A stretch of 38,730 nt of DNA, taken from contig MIDP01000011.1 of NCBI GenBank assembly GCA_001831095.1, positions 69,608-108,337 of the forward strand, read 5' to 3'. How positions within the stretch are numbered: position 1 is the stretch's first letter; every line of letters starts with the position of its first letter. The position numbers were made by a program, and so were the translations under genes. A model generated the notes under the pieces. That model saw only the letters and a program-made list of their open reading frames with translations. It was not told the origin of the DNA and ran no database searches. This stretch comes from Verrucomicrobia bacterium GWF2_51_19 (GTDB taxonomy: Bacteria; Verrucomicrobiota; Verrucomicrobiia; Opitutales; UBA12508). Shown here piece by piece: positions 31,961-38,730 of the stretch.

Positions 31961-32398
31961 ATGATTCGATTGGCAAAGCGGACGGATGCAAAGGCGCTTC
32001 AGTACGTTGAGGATACGTGTTTCCCTTCAGACAGGCACAGGATTCTTTACCCGTCGATGCTATACATGTTGCGCAATAAACATGCTTTGTTTTTGGTCTA
32101 CGAAGAGGACATTTTGTGCGCCTATGTTCTCGTTTTATGCTATGATCGCAACCGTTTTGCGAGGATATACTCGTTGGCGGTGTTGCCCGAATACCGGCGG
32201 CGTGGAATTGCCGAAAAGCTGCTCATTGATGTCGAGCAACGTTGCAAAAAAGGAGGGTTAAAGCTAGAAATTCGCGACGACAACCTGGCCGCGATGGACC
32301 TTTATAAAAAGCTTGGATACTCGGTTTCGGGGCGTAAACGAGGCTATTATGAGCCCACTGTAGATGCCTTGGAAATGGTAAAGATTTTTGACAATTGA
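31961..32398 (+). CDS. GNAT family N-acetyltransferase (RimI-like)
   Basis: A 145-residue acetyltransferase. MIRLAKRTDAKALQYVED is the usual start, YSLAVLPEYRRRGIAEKLL is the acetyl-CoA binding motif (R-x-x-G-x-A), and LEIRDDNLAAMDLYKKLGYSVSGRKRGYY is the motif B end typical of RimI/ArgA-like N-terminal acetyltransferases. A TTG at 31919 gives 14 more residues. I prefer the ATG because the domain begins there. The next gene starts 12 nt after the stop and encodes an ATP-grasp ligase, a pairing found in other bacteria. Confidence 0.85.
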   Translation: MIRLAKRTDAKALQYVEDTCFPSDRHRILYPSMLYMLRNKHALFLVYEEDILCAYVLVLCYDRNRFARIYSLAVLPEYRRRGIAEKLLIDVEQRCKKGGLKLEIRDDNLAAMDLYKKLGYSVSGRKRGYYEPTVDALEMVKIFDN

Positions 32399-32410
32399 AC
32401 GGTCTTCAGT

Positions 32411-33883
32411 ATGAACGACATAAACCACATCATCATCGTCGATAAGCTGCCGTCGCCCATTTGTGAGCAGCCGGGAAGGCTGATTTTGGAGGCCTCGGAC
32501 TATTTCGAAAACAAGATCGATTACAACGAAAAAAAGCCAATTAAGATGATCAATCTCTGCAACGATTACGATTATCTCAAAAAGGGCTATTATTGTTCGC
32601 TCTTGGCCGACGCTCGCGGCGATCGTTGCATTCCCGATGTCACCGACATCGCCTACGCGAATTGGAAGCGCATCTACCGGCACGCCTTTACGGAGCTGGA
32701 AGAAGTTTTGACGGACACGACAATCGACCTCGAAACGCTGCCCAACGGCGAGCTCTTTATCTTTTTTGGCCGAACCCACTTTCCCGCGCTCGAACGGTTG
32801 GCCCGCAAGATTTTCGATATTTTCCGCATGCCGGCGCTGCGTCTGAAAATCAAGCGAAAAGGGAAGTCGTGGACGCTCGATGATGTCGGCGTTGTGCCAC
32901 TCAAGGACCTCGGTGTGAACATTGACGCCTTCAATCAAGCGCTCAACCAGTTTGTCGGAGCCTATTGGGCGAAGTCCAGCAACCGCAACTCGGAAGAGCA
33001 ATACTGGTTGGCGATTTTGCACGATCCCGAAGAAGTTTCGCCGCCCTCCAATAAAAAGGCCCTCCAAAAGATGATTACCATCGGTCAAAAGATGGGCTTT
33101 TACGTCGAGTTGATCACTAAAAAAGACTTTCACTCGCTCCTGGAGTTCGACGCTCTCTTCATTCGGGAGACGACTGCGGTGAATAATCACACTTATCGTT
33201 TTGCGCAAAAGGCTGCGAATGAGGGCATTCCGTGTATCGATGACACGACGTCGATTCTCCGTTGTTGCAATAAAGTTTACCTGCAGGAGCTCTTAAAAAC
33301 AAAGCACATCAAGACGCCTAAAGGCTGCTTTTTCCACAAGCAGCAGAAAAAGAGCATTCAGCTGGATTCGCTCAATTTCACCTTTCCGTTCGTCTTAAAA
33401 ATCCCGGATGGTTCGTTCTCTCGAGGCGTGTTTAAAGTCAACTCGCGTGAAGAGTTTGACCACTGCTTGAGCGACCTCTTTAAAAAGAGCGAACTCATTC
33501 TCTGTCAGGAGTTTGTGCCATCAGACTACGACTGGCGTATCGTCATTTTAGGCGGCAAGCCCCTGTTCGCCTGCAAGTATTTCATGGCGCCCGGGCATTG
33601 GAAAATCGTCAATTACGACTCGAAAAAGTACCGCTATGGCGATGCCACCTGCGTGCCCATTCGAAAGGTCCCAGAAATCGTTCTGAAAACGGCACTCAAG
33701 GCCTGCAAGCTGATCGGAAATGGCCTCTACGGCGTCGATCTAAAAGAGGTGAACAAAGAAGTCTACGTCATCGAGGTCAACGACAACCCCAATATCGATG
33801 CGAAAATCGAAGATGAGCTCCTAGGCGATGCCCTCTACGCCGAGATTTTTAAACATTTCCGGAAGATCATAAGACCTGCGTAA
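32411..33883 (+). CDS. RimK-like ATP-grasp ligase with RLAN N-terminal domain
   Basis: A 490-residue protein. The N-terminal half (MNDINHIIIVDKLPSP ... IPDVTDIAYANWKRIYRHAF) resembles the RLAN domain found before RimK-type ATP-grasps. The ATP-grasp half has FVLKIPDGSFSRGVF (phosphate loop), CQEFVPSDYDWRIVILGGK, LKEVNKEVYVIEVNDNPNID (metal-binding Asn/Glu), and ends KIIRPA. RimK-type enzymes join amino acids or peptides to carboxylates with ATP. The paired GNAT suggests a capped peptide or amino-acid conjugate as product. The last residues RPA and the TAA are supplied by the AAGACC arm of element D. Confidence 0.85.
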   Translation: MNDINHIIIVDKLPSPICEQPGRLILEASDYFENKIDYNEKKPIKMINLCNDYDYLKKGYYCSLLADARGDRCIPDVTDIAYANWKRIYRHAFTELEEVLTDTTIDLETLPNGELFIFFGRTHFPALERLARKIFDIFRMPALRLKIKRKGKSWTLDDVGVVPLKDLGVNIDAFNQALNQFVGAYWAKSSNRNSEEQYWLAILHDPEEVSPPSNKKALQKMITIGQKMGFYVELITKKDFHSLLEFDALFIRETTAVNNHTYRFAQKAANEGIPCIDDTTSILRCCNKVYLQELLKTKHIKTPKGCFFHKQQKKSIQLDSLNFTFPFVLKIPDGSFSRGVFKVNSREEFDHCLSDLFKKSELILCQEFVPSDYDWRIVILGGKPLFACKYFMAPGHWKIVNYDSKKYRYGDATCVPIRKVPEIVLKTALKACKLIGNGLYGVDLKEVNKEVYVIEVNDNPNIDAKIEDELLGDALYAEIFKHFRKIIRPA

Positions 33884-34023
33884 AATGCCACCGCCGATCT
33901 TGCGGTTTCAATGGAGGCAAGAAGCAGGCGCCCGAGGGATTCTTGAGGGAGTGCACTGACGTGCATGACCGAAAGGATCTCCGAAGGGCAACGAACTTAT
34001 TGCCTTCATTGGACCGCCAGATC
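33871..34023. repeat. Palindromic element, family D, between convergent genes
   Basis: GATCTTGCGG (33896) is mirrored by CCGCCAGATC (34014-34023), with GGTTTCAATGGAGGCAAGAAG against CTTATTGCCTTCATTGGACC inside, and a core GAGTGCACTGACGTGCATGA that matches the GAGCGTACTGACGTACGTGA core of family A. The left end AAGACCTGCGTAAAATGCC is like A/B outer arms and overlaps the RimK-like stop. The right arm overlaps the stop of the facing gene. Confidence 0.8.
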
Positions 34024-34315
34024 ACTCCAGTTCTGGACTAATAAATCCCTTAGGCCCTGGGTCGAGGCGGGTGCCGTTTTTAAACGATTGGTACTCTTCG
34101 CGGATTGCGATGGTGAGCGTGACGGCGCGGTAAAAGGCGTCGAAGAAGCGTGGCTTTTCGAGATCGCCCTGACGGACCATTGCGAGGATCTCCTTTGCGT
34201 ACACGTTTAGCTTTTCGAGGTCCGCATCTGGGAGATCTTTCATTTCGTTAAAAAACGAAGACTGGACCATTTGTTCGGCAGAAAAGAGGTCCTGTTCTAT
34301 CATTGGAGTGCTCAT
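34022..34315 (-). CDS. Small protein of a type III secretion-associated operon
   Basis: A 97-residue, mostly helical acidic protein (MSTPMIEQDLFSAEQMVQSS; LEKLNVYAKEILAMVRQGDL; ending GPKGFISPELE) without a signal peptide or a family I recognise. Its start overlaps the stop of the upstream gene (ATGA). As the last gene of a chaperone operon it may be a secretion component, small chaperone or substrate. Confidence 0.62.
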   Translation of the reverse strand: MSTPMIEQDLFSAEQMVQSSFFNEMKDLPDADLEKLNVYAKEILAMVRQGDLEKPRFFDAFYRAVTLTIAIREEYQSFKNGTRLDPGPKGFISPELE

Positions 34316-34695
34316 GATGACCCCCTAACGGCCTTTGATATTATGTCCGAAACGATTATAAAGCCCTTGTCTATATCTTTTGGGTTTGGTTTTTTCCCAT
34401 CTAAAACGGCGTTAAGGAACTCTTTATGGTGGGGTGATAACATTTCTTTAAATGTTGTCTTGAGTTTCGGACGGTCTGACATTTTCATCGCAGACAAATT
34501 GACGCCTTGAGCTTGGGACGGCAGAGCGTGGGTAATCGACTGTTCTAAAGAACTGACTCGCGAACCGGCGTGAACATCTGTCCCTTTTGCCTGCGGCATG
34601 TGGGTGTCGCCGACGGATTTTCCCCTTACCTGCTCTAATTGCTCGTTAGAGAGGCTCGAGGCAACGATGCTGGGTGGTATGTCGTTGATGCTCAT
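34312..34695 (-). CDS. Hypothetical protein, possible type III secretion substrate or partner
   Basis: A 127-residue protein with a polar, probably disordered N-terminal half (MSINDIPPSIVASSLSNEQL, then Ser/Gln/His-rich) and a helical C-terminal half (FKEMLSPHHKEFLNAVLDGK, DIDKGFIIVSDIISKAV). The Ser/Asn/Ile-rich N-terminus is compatible with a type III signal. It overlaps both neighbours by 4 nt (ATGA), placing it directly after the CesT-like chaperone gene. No known family recognised. Confidence 0.62.
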   Translation of the reverse strand: MSINDIPPSIVASSLSNEQLEQVRGKSVGDTHMPQAKGTDVHAGSRVSSLEQSITHALPSQAQGVNLSAMKMSDRPKLKTTFKEMLSPHHKEFLNAVLDGKKPNPKDIDKGFIIVSDIISKAVRGSS

Positions 34696-35123
34696 GCTGA
34701 CAAAAAGATGTTGTTGATTGAACTGATGGCCTGGTTGCTTGTTTTCAAAGTTTCCTGCCATTTTTTCGTTTGATCGTAGAGTTGTTCAAACGCCTGCAAA
34801 AAGATGCCTGCATCGAGCTCGTCTGATATTTTTAGCACCTTAAAGAGTATCAACTGCCCCAAAAGGTTGTCGATCGCGAGCGTGCAGCCACCTGTGTTTT
34901 GGCCAAACAAATTGGCGGCTAAAAAAAACTCGAGGTCCTCTCTGTTCAAGAGATTGATGGAATCTTTGAGCACGGTATAGAGGAAAATTTGCTGCTCGTT
35001 TGGCTCGACCGCGAGCGTCGTTTTCTCGTCAAAGATAATCGCGCAGACACCAGAATCGTTGAGCTTGAGGTCGCGCAACCCAATTTTTTCGCCTAAAAGA
35101 AGCAGTAAATGATTTACATCCAT
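34692..35123 (-). CDS. CesT/Tir-type type III secretion chaperone
   Basis: A 143-residue acidic protein matching class I secretion chaperones: an N-terminal helix (HLLLLLGEKIGLRDLKLND), strands VCAIIFDEKTTLAVEPNEQQ and IFLYTVLKD, then EFFLAANLFGQNTGGCTLAI, LLGQLILFKVL and a C-terminal helix FLQAFEQLYDQTKKWQETL. Such chaperones bind the N-terminus of effectors in the cytoplasm. First gene of a three-gene operon coupled by ATGA overlaps. It suggests a type III secretion system encoded elsewhere. The structural genes are not in this window. Confidence 0.8.
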   Translation of the reverse strand: MDVNHLLLLLGEKIGLRDLKLNDSGVCAIIFDEKTTLAVEPNEQQIFLYTVLKDSINLLNREDLEFFLAANLFGQNTGGCTLAIDNLLGQLILFKVLKISDELDAGIFLQAFEQLYDQTKKWQETLKTSNQAISSINNIFLSA

Positions 35124-35171
35124 TCTACCTTTCTGTTATTAGTGTAGCTCATAAAACAATTTTTGTCAACC

Positions 35172-36035
35172 ATGCGTATTCTTTTTCTCGCCATCGCCCT
35201 CATCGCCACTCGCAGCAACGCGGCTGAACTCCGTTATAAAGAGGCCGCCGCTCTGGGAGCCGTTCAGGGAATTACAGAATTTTTGCCCGTCTCGTCGACA
35301 GGTCACATGATCGTTGCCCACGAGGTCTTCAGTGACAAAGGGCCACAGGCGTTAGAGCAGAAGTCGCTGATCGATAAGTACTTAGTTGTCGTTCAGTTGG
35401 GCTCAATCTGCGCGCTTCTGTGGGTCTACTTTGGTCGCATAAAGTCGATCCTGCGTGGCTTTCTCGGTCGCGACTGGCGTGGCTTGAAGCTCGGTGTACT
35501 CCTCATTACGGCCTTTGTTCCAACGGGAATTGCCGGCCTGCTCCTCGACGGCTGGATCCAAACCGCCCTCTACTCGACAAAAACAGTAGCTATCACCCTT
35601 ATCTTGGGCGGCGTCCTCATCTGGTTTTCCGAAAAATATAAAACACACTCGAGAAAAAACGTCGACGCCCTAACCTTTAAAAATGCCCTAACCATCGGCT
35701 TTTTCCAATGCATCGCTCTCATTCCAGGCACCAGCCGCTCGCTCATGACCATCCTCGCCGGCTACTGGGTGGGTCTCAGCCGCGTCGAGGCCGTCACCTT
35801 CAGCTTCCTCCTCGGATTACTCACCTCCTCAACCGCCACCGCCTACAAAATCCTTAAAGAAGGTCCCAGCCTCCTCTCCCTCTCCTTCGGCCCCACCTTC
35901 CTCGGCTGCACCATCGCCTTCATCCTCTCCCTCCTCACCGCCCGCTGGCTCCTCACCTATATCCAACACCATACCCTCATCCCCTTCGCTTATTACCGCA
36001 TCCTCTTCGGACTGATGTTATTTTTATTTCTTTAA
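35172..36035 (+). CDS. uppP: Undecaprenyl-diphosphatase UppP (BacA)
   Basis: Integral membrane phosphatase that recycles undecaprenyl pyrophosphate for peptidoglycan and surface polysaccharide synthesis. Signatures are LGAVQGITEFLPVSSTGHMI and QCIALIPGTSRSLMTILAGY, with the catalytic Ser/Arg motif, followed by WVGLSRVEAVTFSFLLGL. 287 residues with about eight membrane segments. It starts with a hydrophobic, signal-like N-terminus (MRILFLAIALIATRSNA). It fits with the surface glycan genes of the window. A strong hairpin (C2) follows the stop. Confidence 0.95.
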   Translation: MRILFLAIALIATRSNAAELRYKEAAALGAVQGITEFLPVSSTGHMIVAHEVFSDKGPQALEQKSLIDKYLVVVQLGSICALLWVYFGRIKSILRGFLGRDWRGLKLGVLLITAFVPTGIAGLLLDGWIQTALYSTKTVAITLILGGVLIWFSEKYKTHSRKNVDALTFKNALTIGFFQCIALIPGTSRSLMTILAGYWVGLSRVEAVTFSFLLGLLTSSTATAYKILKEGPSLLSLSFGPTFLGCTIAFILSLLTARWLLTYIQHHTLIPFAYYRILFGLMLFLFL

Positions 36036-36182
36036 AACCGCCCGGAAACCCTTTTTTATAGAATAAAAAAGGGTTTCCGGACCTTCCCAAAAAACACTTT
36101 TAAAGCGAAATATAAAAATACGAAGTATTTTTATATTTCGCGTCAGATGGTTTTTGGGGTTTGGAAAAGATCTTAAAACCGC
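36032..36182. repeat. Two-hairpin element, family C (copy C2), flanked by direct repeats
   Basis: Hairpin 36042-36080 (CCGGAAACCCTTTTTTA with its mirror) and hairpin 36105-36141 (GCGAAATATAAAAATAC mirrored by GTATTTTTATATTTCGC), separated by ACCTTCCCAAAAAACACTTT. The same arrangement is found inverted as C1. TTAAAACCGC occurs on both sides (36032-36041 and 36173-36182). After the second copy comes TTCAAAATGGCCTATAGC, a remnant of a family A left arm. The first hairpin is also a plausible uppP terminator. Confidence 0.75.
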
Positions 36183-36200
36183 TTCAAAATGGCCTATAGC

Positions 36201-36350
36201 AAATGTTGAGACAAACTGTGGCGAAATAGATGCAAAAATGTGGCTTTGCGCGAGCACGATCTGGCGTAGCGTACATAGACGTACGTGAGCCAGTCAGCGG
36301 AGCGCGAAACGCATTTTTGCGCTATTTCGCCACAGTTTGTCTCAACATTT
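36201..36350. repeat. Palindromic element, family B (copy B6), sharing the end of the oxidoreductase gene
   Basis: Perfect outer arms (AAATGTTGAGACAAACTGTG mirrored by CACAGTTTGTCTCAACATTT, extended by GCGAAATAG) around the B core GGCTTTGCGCGAGCACGATC and GGAGCGCGAAACGCATTTTTG. The right arm is the coding sequence of the last residues and stop of the CrtI-like gene, and the left arm repeats it inverted. Confidence 0.88.
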
Positions 36351-37710
36351 TTTGGGCGGTGATAACGCCATAATTGATGGCCCCAAGCCATCCAGACATG
36401 ATAATGCCGACGGAGCCAGCGTGGTAGAGGCCTTGCACGACGTTGGAAATGTCGGTGGAGACGGCCAGGCCCTCAAACTTGGTTCCGAAGGAGGCGCCCT
36501 GTTGGTGGTGGGTGTAGTGTTGGAAGGTCTTTGGCGTCGCCACTTCAACCCAATCGATCTTGGCCCGCACGTCGGGAATAAAGACCTCGAGGGCCTGAAG
36601 CGACTCCTCGGCGATGCGTTTTTTTTCGGCCTCGTAGGCGGCATCAGAGAGCGTTTCCCAATCTGCATAGAGCGCGTTGAGCGACGCGACGATGGTGTAA
36701 TCGGGCTTGCATTCGGGACGCGTTTCCGGGTAATAGAAGGAGAAAGTGCGGCTCTGCGTGTGGAAAGACTTCAGCTCTTCGCTGGAAAACGTGGGTGCAC
36801 GAGAGGTAAAGATTAGGTCGCCGACAAAGGGTATCGTTTCTCCCTTGCGAATGCCGATGTAGACCTGGCAAGAACTGCTGTTGATGCGGACCTTTTTGAC
36901 TTTTTCAAGAAAATCCTGAGGCAGAGAGGCTTCGCCCACCCAGTCTAGCAGTGTCGTTTTGAGGTTGGCATTCGAGAGGACGGCCTTGGCGGCAATCGTT
37001 TCGCCGTTGACAACGACGCCCTCAACGCGACCGTCTTTGACCAAAATCTTCTCGCAACGGGCGCGCGTACGGATCTCAACCCCGTTCCTTTCGAGCTCGG
37101 CCCGCATTTTCCCAATCACCCAATCCGTGCCGCCGCGAAAGGTGAAAACACCCTTGTTCATGAAGTTGGAAAAGACAATGCCATAGGTGATGGCGGGATC
37201 GTCGAGCGTCGAACCGTTCGCGTAGGTGATCGGCTCCATCAACAGGCGGTGAACGTCGGCCCGACATGGGAAAAACTGCTCAAAGAGCTCGCGCGTCGTC
37301 CGTGAGTCATTGTCGTAAAAGTTCATCTTGCCGAGGTGCGCAAAAAAGGCCTCCACTTGCGCCCGTTCAATGCCAAACCGCGCGTTGAGAATGTTGGTGA
37401 AGTCCTCTTTGTCAAAAGTCGTCTGGATGTCGAATTGCGGGTTGACGAATCGCAGGTGCTTGAGCTGGACAATGGCATCGGCGATCTCGCGTGTCCAATA
37501 CTTGCGGCACGACTTCACCATGCCATACGGAAACCCGTGCAGTGAGACGTCGAAAATGTGGCCGCCCTTTCGCTTAAACCACGCCGCCAGGCCCCCCAAC
37601 TGGAAATGTTGCTCCACCAAAAGCACGCGTTCCCCCATCTTCGCCAGATAATTGGCAGCCGTCAATCCCGCCAAACCACTGCCGATAACTATTGTGTCGT
37701 ATTTATCCAT
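36322..37710 (-). CDS. CrtI/phytoene desaturase-like FAD-dependent oxidoreductase
   Basis: A 462-residue flavoprotein of the phytoene desaturase / retinol saturase superfamily. The N-terminus [20 protein letters not shown] binds the FAD ADP moiety, and [19 protein letters not shown] and [11 protein letters not shown] follow. [21 protein letters not shown] is mid-protein. The C-terminal [21 protein letters not shown] is the second FAD contact region. Substrate could be a carotenoid, polyprenoid or fatty acyl chain; no carotenoid genes are nearby. The last residues (MLRQTVAK) lie in the arm of palindrome B6. Confidence 0.82.
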   Translation of the reverse strand: MDKYDTIVIGSGLAGLTAANYLAKMGERVLLVEQHFQLGGLAAWFKRKGGHIFDVSLHGFPYGMVKSCRKYWTREIADAIVQLKHLRFVNPQFDIQTTFDKEDFTNILNARFGIERAQVEAFFAHLGKMNFYDNDSRTTRELFEQFFPCRADVHRLLMEPITYANGSTLDDPAITYGIVFSNFMNKGVFTFRGGTDWVIGKMRAELERNGVEIRTRARCEKILVKDGRVEGVVVNGETIAAKAVLSNANLKTTLLDWVGEASLPQDFLEKVKKVRINSSSCQVYIGIRKGETIPFVGDLIFTSRAPTFSSEELKSFHTQSRTFSFYYPETRPECKPDYTIVASLNALYADWETLSDAAYEAEKKRIAEESLQALEVFIPDVRAKIDWVEVATPKTFQHYTHHQQGASFGTKFEGLAVSTDISNVVQGLYHAGSVGIIMSGWLGAINYGVITAQKMLRQTVAK

Positions 37711-37811
37711 TTTATATTGCTTTCCTGATTCTCAGTGACATAGAATAAATCTCAATTCTTTTTTTAAATAAAAAGAAGGTTCTTTCGCATTTTTTCATCA
37801 GTCATTTGTCC

Positions 37812-37938
37812 AATCCGTGTGCAAAATGTCGTCAAAGCTTGGCTTTGCACGAGCATGATCTGCCGTAGCGTACGAGTGGTACGTGAGGCAGTCAGCGCAG
37901 CGCGAAACGAGCTTTCACGGCATTTTACACACGGATTT
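37812..37938. repeat. Palindromic element, family B (copy B7), abutting tmRNA
   Basis: Arms AATCCGTGTGCAAAATG and CATTTTACACACGGATT with the B core (AAGCTTGGCTTTGCACGAGC; GCGCGAAACGAGCTTTCACG). It ends 2 bp before the mature tmRNA 5' end, so it occupies the place where the tmRNA promoter is expected. Confidence 0.88.
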
Positions 37939-37940
37939 AT

Positions 37941-38335
37941 GGGGGTGTAATGGATTCGATTCCAAGTCGTAGACCCTGGCTGCATGTCGGAGAAGAATGG
38001 TTGGCTCCGTTAAAAATCCATTCAAAAAAATAAACGGCAAAAATAATGTCGTTGCATTCCCTCAAGCTGCCTTTGCTAAGGCTGCCTAAGCGGTGTGCAC
38101 AAAGGTTGTCATAGTTACAACCCGTCTGGAACTCCCGACGTCCGATGAGGGGTTACAGGCGTCAAGCTTATCGGATATAGTCTGTGTACGCGTTGGGCGC
38201 AGGCCGTACTTTTCAGCGCTAGGAATGGCAAATGTGCGTTTTCCATGAGCCATTGCGAAATCTCCTGAGGACGCTAAACATGTAGATGCTTCGGCCAAAA
38301 GCTTGAAAGACGCGGGTTCGACTCCCGCCACCTCC
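37941..38335 (+). ncRNA. ssrA: tmRNA (SsrA)
   Basis: One-piece tmRNA of about 395 nt. The 5' end GGGGGTG pairs with CACCTCC at the 3' end to form the tRNA-like acceptor. The D-like segment TAATGGATTCGA and the T arm GCGGG/CCCGC around TTCGACT are typical. The CCA is not encoded, unlike in the tRNA genes here. The resume codon is probably GGC at 38036 after AAATAAAC, giving the tag GKNNVVAFPQAAFAKAA followed by TAA at 38087. The tag ends KAA rather than the usual LAA or VAA. tmRNA frees stalled ribosomes and tags products for proteolysis. Confidence 0.95.
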
Positions 38336-38336
38336 A

Positions 38337-38465
38337 TTTTTTGTGTGTTTAGAGGGTCAGGAAGCTTGCGATACGTCGTGTCTCGGCTCAGTCACGTATT
38401 TAAATACGCTCCTGTCGCCTCGCACTCGGCTCACAAACTTCTTGACCCTCTAAACACACAAAAAA
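38337..38465. repeat. Long inverted repeat after tmRNA, core related to family A
   Basis: Arms of 32 bp with about two mismatches (TTTTTTGTGTGTTTAGAGGG at 38337; CCCTCTAAACACACAAAAAA ending 38465). The interior CAGTCACGTATTTAAATACG then CTCCTGTCGCCTCGCACTCG follows the inverted A core. The 5' T run could terminate tmRNA transcription. Confidence 0.8.
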
Positions 38466-38730
38466 CTGATCGAACGGATTTTGAGTGTTTTAAATATCAC
38501 AAATAAAAAGCTTAGTGAATGGCTCAAAATGGCTGGGCTGGCGCAGGCAAACATTTCACAAACTTCCTGACCCTCTAAACACACAAAAAACTGATCGAAC
38601 GGATTTCGGGTGTTCTAAATTCACAAATAAAAAGCTTAGTGAATTGCTCAAAATGGCTGGGTTGGCGCAGGCAAACATTTCACAAACTTCCTGACCCTCT
38701 AAACACACAAAAAACTGATCGAACGGATTT
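38431..38730. repeat. Tandem repeat array of about 125-bp units, open at the window end
   Basis: Units start at 38431, 38556 and 38680 (spacing 125 and 124 bp) and each begins TCACAAACTTC(C/T)TGACC followed by CTCTAAACACACAAAAAAC and TGATCGAACGGATTT. The first piece is the right arm of the inverted repeat above. In the unit at 38431 an ATG at 38518 opens a 19-residue frame ending at the next unit's CTC TAA. In the next unit this ATG is ATT, so coding is unlikely. The third unit is cut by the window end. Confidence 0.85.

Noticed and set aside
32264-33208. 314-residue minus-strand ORF opposite the RimK-like gene
   Set aside because: The plus-strand frame shows conserved ATP-grasp motifs. The minus-strand translation has no recognisable features.
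38518-38577. Tiny repeated ORF in the tandem array (19 residues, MAQNGWAGAGKHFTNFLTL)
   Set aside because: The start codon is lost in the next unit and no ribosome site is seen.
38431-38730. CRISPR array
   Set aside because: The units are about 125 bp and almost wholly repeated, with no unique spacers. There are no cas genes nearby.

Overview
The window is a gene-dense bacterial chromosome segment of moderate G+C. It carries housekeeping genes (infC, thyA, recJ, pta, tal, pssA, uppP, ssrA) and three tRNA genes. Several features point to the Planctomycetes-Verrucomicrobia-Chlamydiae (PVC) group, either Chlamydiota or host-associated Verrucomicrobiota: a CesT-type type III secretion chaperone, a SpoIIE/RsbU-type phosphatase close to a PAS histidine kinase, an McsA-like protein, two exported ankyrin-repeat proteins and an OleC-like ligase. 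This placement is an inference. No rRNA or other decisive marker is present.

Layout. 1-2.5 kb: surface sugar enzymes (ArnA-type UDP-glucuronate decarboxylase, PseI/NeuB-type nonulosonate synthase). 2.6-5.9 kb: a leftward operon with overlapping genes, OleC-like ligase, exported ankyrin protein and Maf. 5.9-7.8 kb: NDP-sugar-type nucleotidyltransferase and transaldolase. 8-11.6 kb: CPBP protease, ComF, HAD phosphatase, a candidate structured RNA and a second exported ankyrin protein. 11.6-14.5 kb: tRNA-Ile2/Met and tRNA-Ser, an outer-membrane barrel protein and RecJ. 14.6-18.8 kb: GAF-PP2C phosphatase, a DUF4143 ATPase and a PAS histidine kinase. 18.9-23.5 kb: small secreted proteins, Pta, amidase, IF-3, ThyA, a small pilin-like ORF and tRNA-Tyr. 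23.6-28.5 kb: chemoreceptor, methyltransferase-like protein, PssA, RelE-like protein and McsA. 28.5-33.9 kb: a leftward radical SAM / flippase-like / DUF115 operon, divergent from a GNAT / RimK-like ATP-grasp pair. 34-36 kb: type III chaperone with two small partner genes, then UppP. 36-38.7 kb: CrtI-like oxidoreductase, tmRNA and a tandem repeat array running off the end.

The most striking feature is a dense set of intergenic palindromic elements of about 120-150 bp, falling into several families (called A, B, C, D and E here). Family A copies at ComF and the OleC-like ligase are translated in frame and give both unrelated proteins the same roughly 38-residue N-terminal peptide, much like Rickettsia palindromic elements. 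Family B copies sit at gene 3' ends. Their outer arms differ from copy to copy but stay complementary within each copy, and several arms abut or supply the stop codon. Two copies carry a second element in place of the hairpin loop. No transposase is visible, so any mobilising enzyme would act in trans.

Working together, the genes suggest a bacterium with a modified cell surface (nonulosonate, possible 4-amino-sugar, glycan or peptide modification), type III secretion and host-directed ankyrin proteins, chemotaxis, and mixed acetate and pentose-phosphate metabolism.
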